NCBI GenBank assembly: GCA_023375675.1
Contig: JALQBC010000027.1
Span: 248,001 to 312,000, forward strand
Direction of reading: 5' to 3'
Source: Cytospora piceicola
Lineage: Eukaryota; Ascomycota; Sordariomycetes; Diaporthales; Cytosporaceae
DNA length: 64,000 bases
In this document: piece by piece, positions 44,999 to 56,004 of the stretch
Numbering within the stretch: position 1 is the first letter of the stretch
Layout of the letters: every line of letters begins with the position of its first letter
Program-made: the position numbers and the translations under genes
Notes under the pieces: generated by a model
The model's database searches: none
Told to the model about the DNA's origin: nothing
Seen by the model: the letters and a program-made list of their open reading frames with translations, nothing else

Positions 44999-47900
44999 TC
45001 ACCGAACCTGCTTCTCGATCTTGACCAACAGCTTGCCTGCACTAGGTCTGCCGTGGGCGTCTTTCAGGTCGATGAATCGATATCCCTGCTGTAATCGATC
45101 GAGCCTAATGCAAGCCCAGGCGGCCAGCTTATCTTTCATGAGCCCTTCGTCTTCGATCTTGAACCTTGATTCAAAACAATGTTAGCATTATGACCTCAAT
45201 CTCACGTATTGACTGGCAGGGAACCCGTTGTCTCCAGCAGGAAAGTCCAGTGCCACTTGGCGACTCGACTGTCGGACGACGAAGCGACACCAACACGCGT
45301 CGACAGCAACTAGCGAAGCTCCCGGAAGAATTCGGTGCACCAGAGGCGCACGATCTCGTCTCGGATAGCTGCTCCAGAAGAGACGATCGATGAGGCAGGC
45401 CGAAGGGTGACAGGCACCGAATTACAGGCGTAACGTTTGTGCTGCGCTTCACAAGAGCAGAGGGTCCTGATGCGTCTCACTGATTCACATCGAATGCCAA
45501 CTCAGAAACGGTCTCATTTCCGTTCTCCACACCGGTGTGCGCCTGAGTTCTAGCCCCCGATAATTTCCTTTCAGCCTCACCGGGCAGACTTTGAAAACTG
45601 CGCTATGTAGAAGCTGAACCATCGGCTTGCATGGAGGACCCGTAATGGCAACACACTGGCGGCTCTTGTCCCATTAAAAGCGATGTGTCAAAAAGTATAG
45701 GACCCGTGTTATAGGGAAGGACGACGCCGTCAAGAAAAAACCAGTGAATGACAACGACACGAGGCAGGCATATCGAAAGGCATGGGAGGTGCGTTCTGCT
45801 TGGTATCACTGCACCACTGACTCACCTGACGAAGCTGAGTTCCTCCACCACGTCGTCAATTTCTGGGAATTCGAGGACCTGGCCAACCCCCCAGTCTGGA
45901 TTCTCGGTCTCGCTGCTCTTGGTCACAAGCTTATACTGGCCGTCCTGCGCGAGACCGCTCTTGATCGCCTTCTTCTCGTTGCGCTCCTCGGGCGTTTCCA
46001 CGTGGATCTCGCACTTTACAAAAGGCTTGAAACCGGTACTATCAGATGTGCTGGCAGTCGAGACTGTGCTGGCGTCGCTCTCGGAGTCATCGGACTCCCC
46101 AGGGAAGGGCAAATGTTGCCCAGCCAAGATGGTGATGCGGAATTTCTCCAGAGTTCGATGCTGTCCGGCCTCGGCCTGCGTCGCGGCGCTATCGCTGCCA
46201 AGGTAGCCCGGCGGCTTGAGTGCCCAGCCCTGCTCGGGCTCGAACATTGCGCTGTTCAGCATGATCGCCTCGTCAACGTGCGACCTCTGCCAGTTCAGGG
46301 CGACCATCTGGACGCCCTTCCGCCAGTAGATGGATGGGTCGAGGTTGGTCGAGCTCACGCGGGTGGAGTGCGGGTAGACCCGCATGAAGAAGTTGCGGTT
46401 ATGGACGAACATCTCCGCGTGCTTGGTCTGGTGCAGCTTCAAGATCTTGTACTCGTCGATCGAGAAGATGTGCGATAACGACTGAGCCGCCATCCCTGCA
46501 AAGTCTTTGTAGTGTTCGCTGTGCGTGTAGACGGCCAACCTGCCGAGCGCCTCGCGGATATTAGTCTTCGATTGCTTGGCGAGCTGGAGCTCGCCTCCCT
46601 GAGAGTCGGCGTCCCCGGATAGCCGCTCATCCTCAGATGCGGATCCGTCCTCGTCATTTGTGGACATGGTGGGCACTGTGAGCTGACTGCCTGACTTGGA
46701 CAGGCCACTGCTTGGTGCGGCTGGCTTCTTGACCTTCACAAGGATCTTCTCCATCAACTCTTCCAGCCTTGGTTGACGCTCATTAGGATTACAGTCCGCG
46801 AACGGCTCATCTAGGAGGTATTCGCCCCACTCCTCTTTCATTATATCGACCATCATGTCTTGTTGCTCGCCTGTGGCATGGACCTCCAAGCTCACGATCA
46901 GGGGAAGCTTGTTGGTCTTGAAGGCAGACTCCCTGATAACCCGACACACTTCTCGCAGTGGTATGCGTTTTGCGAGGCCCACATCGCCGAGCCCCTGGAC
47001 GGTGTGCGCATGCGTGACTTCAGGCTCTATTATACCCTGCCTGGGCTCCCTCGATTTTGATCGCGACCGAGACATAGGCCCGTCCTCACCCCGGCCCCTC
47101 CCGTCAGTGGACTGCACATGCCGGAGCGGTGGACAAATGTCGCCGGGACCTAAGAGGTCGTTCTCCAGGGACGTGGTGCTGTAACTCGCGGATGGGATGG
47201 CCAGGTGCAGCTGGCTCATACTAGCACTGGCAATGCCGAGCTTCGAGCTGTAGGCGCGCACAGGCTTGTTATCCTCGTGCTTGGACCCCCCCGTGAACGC
47301 ATGCCATTTCCGGTCGATCTTGCTGACGAACGATTGGGCCGCTGCCGGGAGCGAATGGATCGAGGTCGTCGAGAGCGCGGAGGCGTTCCTCTTGTGGGTA
47401 TACCGGGGGTCGTGGCGGCCGCTCGGCGACCGGGACCTGCTGGGCGTGGGCGTCCTGCTCCGCTCCGAGCCCTCGCCGTTCCAGACATCGATCTCCACGC
47501 AGCGGCAGTCGCCCTCCAGCACCGTCCGGTACGCCTCGGCGGACACCTCGCCGCTGAGCTGGTTGCCCAGGCCGATGTACGTGTTGTGGCTGCTGCTGAT
47601 GAAGTAGTTCGTGATGGGCTTCGACAGGTCCTTCCTGCCCGCCGGCCGCTGTGCCGCACTGTAGCCGTGCAGCCACACGTAGATGAAGTCGCCCAGGGCG
47701 TACCGCTCCTTCTCGAGGGGCCGCACCAGGCCGCCCTGCACGTCGGTGAGGAACTCCTGCAGCCGCTCCCTCGTCACGAAGTCCCCCTCGCGGCCGCGGA
47801 GGGACGTGAAGACGCGCTCTATGTGCCTGTGGGTGTACTCTCTCAACAGGGGCAGGTCGGAGTTGTAGGTGGGCGCGAATGGGGCGGCGCGGAGGTCGTC

Positions 47901-48263
47901 GATGGGCGACGTCAGCTCCGAGTCGTCGATCCCGGCTGTCGCTGTCGCTGTCGTTGTCGCGGTGCCGTCGTCGCTGTCGGTCGTCTTCACTGTGTACTCG
48001 GACTTGCTGTGCTGGTGTTGGCGCTGCTGCTGGTGGGGGGCCTGGGGGTTCGGCGCGGTGCCCAGGGAGACCATCGAGAAGAAATGTCGCCACGCCGTGT
48101 TGGCGCCGAACCTCGGGCTCGGCTTGGGCCCCCCGGAGCCTGGCGGCATTGGTGTTGGCGTTGGTGAGGCTGGTGTCGGTCTAAGTCTCGCTACGGTCGC
48201 ATCCTCGGTCCTGTTATCGGCGCCGGCTTCGGCTGCTTTGGCTCCTCCCCTATTTGTCGACAT
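44999..48263 (-). CDS. PLC1: Phosphoinositide-specific phospholipase C
   Basis: Exon 1 is 48,263-45,826 and exon 2 is 45,164-44,999, giving 867 residues. The intron is 661 nt (donor GTGAGT, branch GCTAAC, acceptor CAAG, codon AGG split 2+1). An EF-hand-like region lies at about 140-180. The PLC-X domain starts at KPITNYFISSSHNTY (His226) and has the second catalytic His in VTHAHT (His418). Between them is a Ser/Arg-rich insert of about 150 residues. PLC-Y shows FMRVYPHSTRVSSTNLDP, GVQMVALNWQ and WALKPPGYLG. The C2 domain runs over the intron: ELSFVR joins FKIEDEG, then WACIRLDRLQQGYRFIDL. It cleaves PIP2 to IP3 and diacylglycerol at the plasma membrane in a Ca2+-dependent way. Without the distant exon the C2 domain would be truncated. 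Confidence 0.92.
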
Positions 48264-50444
48264 GGCCGGGTAGGTCTGCGCACGTCTGTGAGCTCCCTGC
48301 GCGCGAAATAATGGGGCACCGTGTCGGTCGAGCTTGGTCTAATGGGCAAAAAGTTCTCCGGGAGCTCCAGGAGATGGGCGTGTTCGCAAGGCTGCGCGCG
48401 ATGTTGGGAGATGGGGCTGGACGGTTTGGGCTGTCGGGCGAGGCCAGATAAGGCCAGGTAAAGGGCAAGGTTTAAGGTTTGCGCAACAAATGCTCGCTGA
48501 CGACGACGACGAGGTTTCACAGATAACGATGCGCGGCCTCGAAACCCCCCCAGGGAACCACAGTTCTTTTTATTTGTCTTGGCTCAGCTCATGGTAGGAC
48601 TTACGAGGCAACCCATGAGTGGTACTACGTGATGACGGTGTGTGGTCCGTATTTCGTGCTTCCCTCTCACGCTCCCCCGTATCGCCGTTTTTTTGTTGGT
48701 TCAGGGGGTTTGGTTTGCCCCGACCGAGAGAAACCGCGGCGGGCCGCAGCGCACCCACGCAGCCCAGCAGTGGACCAGCTGCCACTGCTGCAGGTCAGAT
48801 CTGCAGAAAGAGGATGCAGGGAAATTTTATGGGGAATGGGGCTGCGCTGCAGGACCGCAGTTTGGGGCGGGCCCCCCGTTGTCGTTTGGGCGGGTCCTAT
48901 GGCGCTACTGTATGTACGGTTGTGGGCGTCGGTACTGGGCTTCGCTGATGATGCCGGGGTGGGACATTGCAGGTTCGGCTGCTTGTGTGACTTTGTCCAA
49001 TGTGGATTCTGTCGACCCTGTCGACTCTGTTGGGGTTTGAAATGGGAGAAGAGAAGTCCAAGACAGGAACAAAAGAAGAAAAGGTAAGCAGGGAGCATAA
49101 GAGACAACAGCCAAGAGGCAAGTAAGCATTGATCTATCATCCTCCGGATTCCTCCCCGGATACGGATTACTGGGCGGCCGCAGCAGCATCAACTACAACC
49201 CTTTTCCGATGCTATGGGCTGCCAATCATTAAGGTTTCGGTACGGGCTGCAGATTGATCAGGGGAATGAAGGTCCCACTCCCCAGGGACTGATTCCCCAG
49301 GGGCTGAGCAAGCTCGTCTCGGGGTTAAAGATCTGAGACAGGACAGGAGGGCCAGAAGGGTGTTTCCTTGTCGAGGACCTTGAAAGGTGCGGGCTGATTC
49401 GGCAGCAGCGATGGCAGCGATGATGTATGTCTATATTATATACAGCAACTTGATCCTCCACAATGTCCTCCAATGATTCGGGGACGAGAGCTGACGACGG
49501 AAGATCTCAGTCATCAACAACAGGGGTTTCGTGCTGCGGCATTTGCCATTTCTGCAGGTTCAGAGGGTGTCGTCGAGCAGGACGTGCATCTTACTTCTGA
49601 CTGCATTGGGCAACCCCATGTTTTTCCATTTGGAAACATCAGGGTTGACTGCAGGTCTGATGAAACAATCTGGCATCCAAACGAAGCTCATGTGGGGTTC
49701 TTCGTTGTTGGCTCTGTTCAGTTCATCAAACCATTTGGAAGGGGGGAGTTACATATTTCCAAGGGCCATCGGACTAACCGTTTTAGCAGCCTTTAGATGG
49801 AAGAAGCCTTCTAGAGCTGCCCCTGAATCCGATGACAAAAGATACCCCGGCCCGCCTGTGGGGAGCTGCTGGAGATGATCGGCGCTTCGCAAGAGCCGGT
49901 ACCCGATGCTAAATATGGAGTCTTACCTGATGCTGAGATCATCAATCTTCGTATCGGAGGATGTTTGGAGAGAGGTTTGAGGTTTGTCTACTTGGTTTCC
50001 ATGCGGATGATGTCTTGTCCAGTGGCTAGGATTTCAAGTTGGTGATCAAGATGTTTCCAGGCATTTCCAGGCTCTGGAGGGAGGCAGAGAGGCCACCCAG
50101 CGGGCGCAGGCGGGGCGCTGAAGATGCAATAGAAGCACCCGGACATAAAGCTTGGGGGGGGGGGGGCATAACGTCATTGGTCTGGAGAGGTTGCTGACTG
50201 CAGTTCAACGACGTTCCATCATCGTCCGCCACACGGAAACTTGCATCTTCTACACGTCAATCAACTGCGCCTGGCCACAGAAAAGCCTCGTCCTGCACTG
50301 GTTACCCAGATACCACACCTTTCACGCGCAATACCAGGACGTCTTAGACCAGACTTGAGCCGAAGGACACCAAGCAGGCACCGGTCTGACCTGACTGAAC
50401 TGAACACAGCGAACTGAACACAGCCAACTGCCACCCACTGGAAA
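48264..50444. other. Intergenic region
   Basis: About 2.2 kb holding the phospholipase promoter side and the 5' flank of the cupin gene. A poly-G run of 12 is at about 50,155-50,166, and CTGAACTGAACACAGCGAAC-type repeats precede 50,445. No convincing gene was seen. Confidence 0.55.
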
Positions 50445-50732
50445 ATGGCCGGGAAGAAGTCTCGCCGGGAATACGAGGCCGAGGTGCGCTCCTGGGGCTT
50501 CAACCACGTCTTCACCTGGTCAGACGGCCCCCACGCGCACTACAGCCCGCATTCCCATGCTGGCCTGACCACACATCTCATCCTCAGCGGCCAGCTGAAC
50601 GTCACGTATCCAAAGGATGAGAACCCTACAAAAGAGACCTTCGGTGTTGGTGACAGGCTTGACGTTGATGCGGGGAGGGTTCACGAGGTTTGGATGGGCA
50701 AGGAGGGCTGTACTTATGTTATTGGGGAGTAG
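50445..50732 (+). CDS. Small single-domain cupin protein
   Basis: This single exon encodes 95 residues covering one cupin barrel. The first cupin motif is DGPHAHYSPHSH followed by TTHLILSGQLNVTYP, and the second is FGVGDRLDVDAGRVHEVWMG. His residues of HAHYSPHSH and the later RVHEV, with a nearby Glu, could bind a metal. Small cupins of this kind are widespread in bacteria and fungi and their substrates are mostly unknown. No signal peptide is present, so it is cytosolic. The ATG at 50,445 has a purine-rich context (GGAAAATGG). It is next to the cell-death-type cluster but is not an obvious part of it. Confidence 0.8.
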   Translation: MAGKKSRREYEAEVRSWGFNHVFTWSDGPHAHYSPHSHAGLTTHLILSGQLNVTYPKDENPTKETFGVGDRLDVDAGRVHEVWMGKEGCTYVIGE

Positions 50733-51436
50733 GTCCGGCATCTTGCATATTGTACGGGTTGCTTGGAACGGTGGGTGCGACGAAGAACGACACGATGCAG
50801 ATGGGACGATGCAGGCTAGACGTCCGGGGAGGAAAGCTGTGTGTTGGACTCACCCACACTGTGGCCTTGATGGGAGAAGAAGATCCGCTCTAGCGGTGGG
50901 ACAGCCCTGAGCAGATCGTTGCAATACGTTCGTTCAGCCTATCTCGCTTTCACAACGGGCTGTCATTGCAAGAAGTCCGCGAGGCGTTCTTGGGAACGAG
51001 CAAGACAGAGTGAATGCTTCAGCATTCTACCACCTACGACGACATACTCCAGCCCTATCCATGGGCTCTGCTTCAATTATGAACCTTATGGAAAACCACA
51101 TTTGCAATGATATATGTAGCAATCTAACTCGACAACCCATACTTGTGCACACAGCAAAGCATCGCTGACTGTTTTTCAAAGATCTTGGCTTGTAAACTGT
51201 CCCAGCCCCTTCAATGTTGGGCTTGCATGCATGGTGTACCACACACAAGTTGGGCTTCCTGGGTGCGCGTTACCCAGACGCCCCAGGGTGCTCCAATAAC
51301 TTTTGCTGGTCAGAACAAGGCGCCCTCTACTCCCCGCTCTTGGGCTTTTTCTTCCTAACTTTCCAGTGTACTCGCCATGCTCGCACGTGTACACCATCCA
51401 GCTTGACGAAATTGTATGATACAAGATTGTTGCATC
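50733..51436. other. Intergenic, promoter of the gasdermin-like gene
   Basis: About 700 bp with no gene. The last part before 51,437 should hold the promoter and leader of the gasdermin-like gene; no specific site was recognised. Confidence 0.55.
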
Positions 51437-52288
51437 ATGTCAAACTTAAAGAAGACCTACTTCCTCTGTCCGAACTGGGACTACCACCCGGACGGCCCAG
51501 TGCAATTGGGCAACATCATCATATCCCCAGAGAGCCCAGCGTACGCTCTCAACGACTTCGAACGCTACCCCCCACCCGAGGGCTCCATCTTTCCTCCGAC
51601 TTCCAAGACCGGAGTGATTTGGTCGAGAGAAAAGTTCCGTTCCGGAAAGTACGGCCTATGGACCCAGTTCCTGTCCTTCGTTAGCGGCCTCGGTGTAGAC
51701 GCAAGCGTCGACCACAGCTCGTCTCTTGAGCAGACCTTCACTTTCGACTCGATCACCACGACCGAATTCTCACCAACCCCCGAATATCTGGCTCAGAGCA
51801 TGTCTGCGACTGCTGTTGTCGACTTTCTCAGAGCAAGCCGGTTCAGGAAGCATGTATACATGATCACAGCCCTGAAGACCGTTCACGGCGTGAAAGCGGA
51901 GGCTGAACATGAAAGATCGACTGAAGGAAAGTTGGGAGTAACTGTTGATGGCACTCCCAGTGGTTTGCCAGGCAGCGGCGGGCCCAGCATAGGGGGCAAG
52001 CGGACCAATCGGGATTTCACTTCCTTTGAGGGCTCGTCGGATTTTGTATTTGCTTACAGACTGCGGAAAATCATGACACATCGTTCAGGTGACATGAGCA
52101 ACAGTGAATACACCAAGGGGGCCATGTACGATGCGGAAGGACAGCCGATGACCGACCAAGATCTCCCTTTCATAGTGGACGGCTTAGCAGCGCAGGATGC
52201 GTCCGCCCATGACTTTGGCTGTGGCCACTCTGACGAGGTAGTAGACGGAGACGATCACTGTGTATGTGTCTGGCCGGAGGAAGAATAA
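51437..52288 (+). CDS. Fungal gasdermin-like protein (RCD-1/HET-Q1 type), putative pore-forming executioner
   Basis: This intronless gene encodes 283 residues from ATG 51,437; an in-frame ATG at 51,416 would add MIQDCCI. There is no signal peptide. The order of segments fits a gasdermin N-terminal domain: KTYFLCPNWDYHPDGPVQLG at the start, a beta-rich middle with TFTFDSITTTEFSPTPEYLA, the helix SATAVVDFLRASRFRKHVYM running into the strand MITALKTVHGVKAEAE, a Gly/Ser-rich loop, and FEGSSDFVFAYRLRKI, comparable to the last core strand of animal gasdermins. About 70 mostly acidic residues follow, as expected for a short releasable inhibitory tail. Length is close to HET-Q1. Convergent at 117 bp lies a subtilisin protease gene, the known kind of partner. 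In RCD-1/HET-Q1 the freed domain permeabilises the plasma membrane. The family assignment is by pattern, not by search. Confidence 0.65.
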   Translation: MSNLKKTYFLCPNWDYHPDGPVQLGNIIISPESPAYALNDFERYPPPEGSIFPPTSKTGVIWSREKFRSGKYGLWTQFLSFVSGLGVDASVDHSSSLEQTFTFDSITTTEFSPTPEYLAQSMSATAVVDFLRASRFRKHVYMITALKTVHGVKAEAEHERSTEGKLGVTVDGTPSGLPGSGGPSIGGKRTNRDFTSFEGSSDFVFAYRLRKIMTHRSGDMSNSEYTKGAMYDAEGQPMTDQDLPFIVDGLAAQDASAHDFGCGHSDEVVDGDDHCVCVWPEEE

Positions 52289-52405
52289 TCTCATCTATCC
52301 CCGTAATATAGATCAGGTTAATGGGAACAGACGTGGTGTGTGGCCCGAGATCCCCGACTGAAACTTGAGTACCCTAGGGTACCCAAGTATCAAAGCTTAA
52401 CTGTA

Positions 52406-55400
52406 TTATGTTTTGACTGGCAAACCACGTGCAATTCTCTTCATGACAGCCTGAATTACCTCCTCCTTCTGTCGCCCCCCAAAGAAATTCGAAATAGATA
52501 AAAGGACATCATAACCAGCCCTGCGCTCAGACATGTACTTAAATATATTTCTCATCTTGTCGTACTCCTTGAACTTCAGGGCTTCCATACGAGACATGAT
52601 GGTTTGTGCGTAGAACAAAACAAAAGCGGCCAGCCCAGCAGCTACAGGAGTGGAAAACGATGTCCCTGACCTTCGTGATTTCCATGGTCTCCGCGGCCAT
52701 GCGGACTCGACGGCCTCACCGAGTGTACAGAAGTTGTCCTTGTCTTCACGCGCTGTTGGGTTTCCCCGGATGCTATTCCCCTTCCCATCGCTAGCAAAAA
52801 TGCAGAACACGTCGTGGTGACAAGCTGGGAATGCCGGGGAAAGGCCATGCGCGCCGCCGTTGGACGCAGCCGCAAACATGAGGATTCTGTGCATACGGGC
52901 GTTGTTTATGGCCTCCAAGAGATGCTCATTCTCTTCAGGGAAGCCAAAGGACATCGAAATGATGTCGACCTTCCAAACGTTTGCTGCATGATTGATGGCC
53001 TTGAGACATTGGTCACTACTATCCCAGCAAGAACCGATGGTGACCGGGACCTTACCTTAGCTATCTCGCTTGGCTCGATAGGATTGAACTTTGCGATTCG
53101 GGCGATATATATATCGGTATCCGGTGCCATATCCAAAAGGAGATTGGCAATGTGAGTTCCATGTCCAGACGAGTCCCCAGCTCTGCGATCTTCCTTGCCC
53201 CCCAGGCCACCAACCCATGTCCGAACGTCCTTGATCCGCTCTTTTCTTGCTTGGATCAAGTGATGGCCGGTGTCAATGCCAGTGTCGAGTATGGCAACTT
53301 TCACCCTGGTCTGCTCATCAATAGCTTGGCTGAACACAAGTTCATAGGTACTCTGATGCTCTCTTAGGAACTTATCTGCGGATGTGCAACTGTTGAAAAC
53401 GCAATCAGCGCCAAGACCGAGATGAATCCTTCCTTGAAGCAACAACAATAGAGGTATTGAACAGTATGAAAAAAACAAACATACACATCGTTCGTGTAGT
53501 TGGACAGTATATCGTCATGAAAAAATCCAGCGATAGTACGATCCAAATTTTGTGTGTGCTGCAACTCCGCTTGAAGATTGATTCTGTTGTCCTCGCGAAT
53601 GGTTATGGGCTCAGACCAACTAGACATTCGAGGCCTCTTCCGTGGCGATGTCATGCCGAGATCAGGTTGTAACAATGATGGTCGATTCTGGCCAATATTT
53701 GATGACGCTGTAGAATACTCTACATATGGTCTTTCGATGACTGCATGTTCCTGCCGAGGCGGTGATAGTTCACGATTCTTTCGTTTGCTCGAAGACCGCG
53801 ATTTGGACTGCTCTAACGTCCTCTCCAACTTCTCGACAACATGCACGTAAATTTGCTCCCTAATTTCCAAGTCTGCCTCTTTTCCAGATGACTCGCTATG
53901 CCTCAGGGATTGCGCGATATTGCGATAGACCATGAGACATCCCCTGACAGCCTCAAGATAAGGACCGCTTTTTTCCACTTCCATTTTGTCTGCCGCAACA
54001 AGTAGTCTCGTCCAGGTCTTCTGGTTGATACCGTCATCATAGCTTGAGCTGATTTTGTGGCGAAGTTTGTCTCCATCGTCTATTTCCATCAGAAGTTTGG
54101 CGAAGGCAAGTAGAATTGGATGACCCATCTGGAATTCACGCAGCTTAGTCGAGGTGGGAATATCTGTGGTGAAGCCCAAATACGGAAGGCTAACATGAAC
54201 ATAATCGCCTTCCGCAACCGCGAAATATATGTTTCCCGAACCGAAGCTGGTGTCGAAGAAGTCCATGAGAGAGTGGCCTAGCTTGACGGCCAGTTCTCGT
54301 TTCTCCCTTGTGCCGAAGCGTTTAATTCGTATCCTCGATTTATTTCTCGTGGCGTATGCCGCGTTGATAGGTTTGAAAGCACCGTTGGATATCAAACGAT
54401 CAAGGGACTCCATAGGGACTTTGGCTCCCTGTCCTTGTTCCCACACAATACCTCTCAAGCTGTTCGATTGTTTATTTCCTTGAATCATCAGACGCAATGC
54501 TTCGTCTTGACCAGAATGTTGCATAAGCTCCTTACAGAGGTCATAAACGCTGGCGACATGGGCAACCCCATTCGCCCCCCTGGAGTAGTATCAGTTCTGT
54601 ATGGCCTCATACGCTACTGCGTCCATGGAGAAGTAACTTACTGAGACAAGCCGTAAAGAACTTCCTGCCAGCGATTCGAATCTGAACAAAAGTACCACAT
54701 ATGCAGCGTTGGATCTAGCAAGCTATCCTCCGCTCCCTGCGACACCTGCGGGCCCCCCGCCCCCAAGCGCAACTTGACTTCATGACGTGACTTGCATCTT
54801 TGTCCCTTGAAAAGAACCTGAAACGCATCTGTTGCTTGATCTCGTAGCTGCGTGTTCTCCCAAGGCTTGCCTCTGGACTTTAGTTTTGCAGCAGGGGCTT
54901 CATCACGAGGAAGGGGGAAAATCTTCAAGATGGAGATATTCCAACCCATCAATTTGTGCAGTGTGGTCCTGAGACTGGCGTCGTCTGGAAGCTTGAATAA
55001 TTTCCGAGATGGCCCAGTTGCCAGGTCGAAAACTTCGGAGTTTTTCGGATCCAGTCCATCAAGATACCGTGCTAATCCCTCTAATGCTGGATACTCGGAG
55101 TCCTCTACAGGGCCTCCGTCAGGGTCGACAAGGGAGAATTCTGCTCTAACACTGCTGTTGAGAAATCTGCACACTCCTCTGAATACATCGATGTGCTCGC
55201 TCTGCTGAAACACTTCCGTAGATGATTCGGCACCAGAAAATTCAAGGCCAACATTGAAGAGTATCGCCAATTCCGAGTCGAAAAGCTTCTCGTAAGGCCG
55301 CTCTCCACGACCCGGAAAGGGATTTGTGGGGTGCTGTGGTTCGTAAGGTCTTCTTCTCCGCGCCCAAAGCAAGCTGAGACGGTGTATCAAGCCCCATTCG

Positions 55401-55423
55401 GCAGATTTAATCGGGCAGGACAT
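52406..55423 (-). CDS. DUF7580-like domain plus subtilisin (S8) protease, HET-Q2-like
   Basis: Four exons, 55,423-54,642, 54,579-53,485, 53,389-53,056 and 52,999-52,406, join in phase to 934 residues. The N-terminal 500 residues or so are helical with FQVLFKGQRCKSRHEVKLRL and FGSGNIYFAVAEGDYVHVSL followed by GHPILLAFAKLLMEI, the marks of the fungal DUF7580-type domain found in NLR-like and HET-associated proteins. A disordered basic linker (SSSKRKNREL, SPRKRPRMSS) follows. The S8 domain is complete: Asp661 in VAILDTGID, His702 in SSGHGTH, Asn784 in AAASNGG and Ser851 in SGTSFSTP. No signal or propeptide is seen, so it is an intracellular protease. Its layout and its gasdermin-like neighbour match Podospora HET-Q2, which cleaves HET-Q1. 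The substrate here is inferred. Confidence 0.8.
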
Positions 55424-56004
55424 CTCCTATGTTTTCACTCCGGCAGACGATGCGGTTTGTGTCCTGAAATCTCAAATGTAACTCAAGGATAATATGAAAT
55501 GAAATCTTATCACAAAGATAGAAATCACTTGGAAAATCTCATGAGAGCTCCTTGCTCCGAGAAGATCTGGAGGAAAAACGGACGTCGAGATCTTAGAAGC
55601 GATGGGTGTCCTGATCCTAGCACAGCCACCCATGGTTCGCGTTGCACCCACGCCAGTACTGCGTGCAGCTGGCCAAGCTTTGTACAACCAATATTATGCA
55701 GCAATTGTTACATTGCATGCAGAAACCAGAAGATAAGAGCTACTTGGTGCGGCTTTTACACTATTATAGGTTCCTGGATCTAATAATCAAAACAGGAGGC
55801 CAACGCCACCATCCCTCCTGGCTGCCTGGGTTCAACGCGGTCACATGGCTTACTTGCATCATCTAGGTTCTAGTCCCTATTGTGCTCCTGTAATTATATG
55901 ATGCACCTTTGAGCGGGGCGACGGACGTGTCGACGGCCTAAGCTGACTCTCGATACTTCTCGCTGCTTCACACTTCAGATCCGGTTACCCTATGTACATC
56001 CGCG
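55424..56004. promoter_or_regulatory. Shared bidirectional promoter region
   Basis: The protease gene starts at 55,423 (minus) and the kinase-HET gene at 56,005 (plus), so 581 bp must serve both. No frame in between is convincing. Co-regulation is an inference from the arrangement. Confidence 0.5.

Noticed and set aside
47205..48167. 320-codon plus-strand frame inside phospholipase C
   Set aside because: It is antisense to the GC-rich N-terminal half of the phospholipase exon and is an artefact of codon bias.
49473..49796. 107-codon plus-strand frame
   Set aside because: No motif and no conserved-looking segment; intergenic composition.
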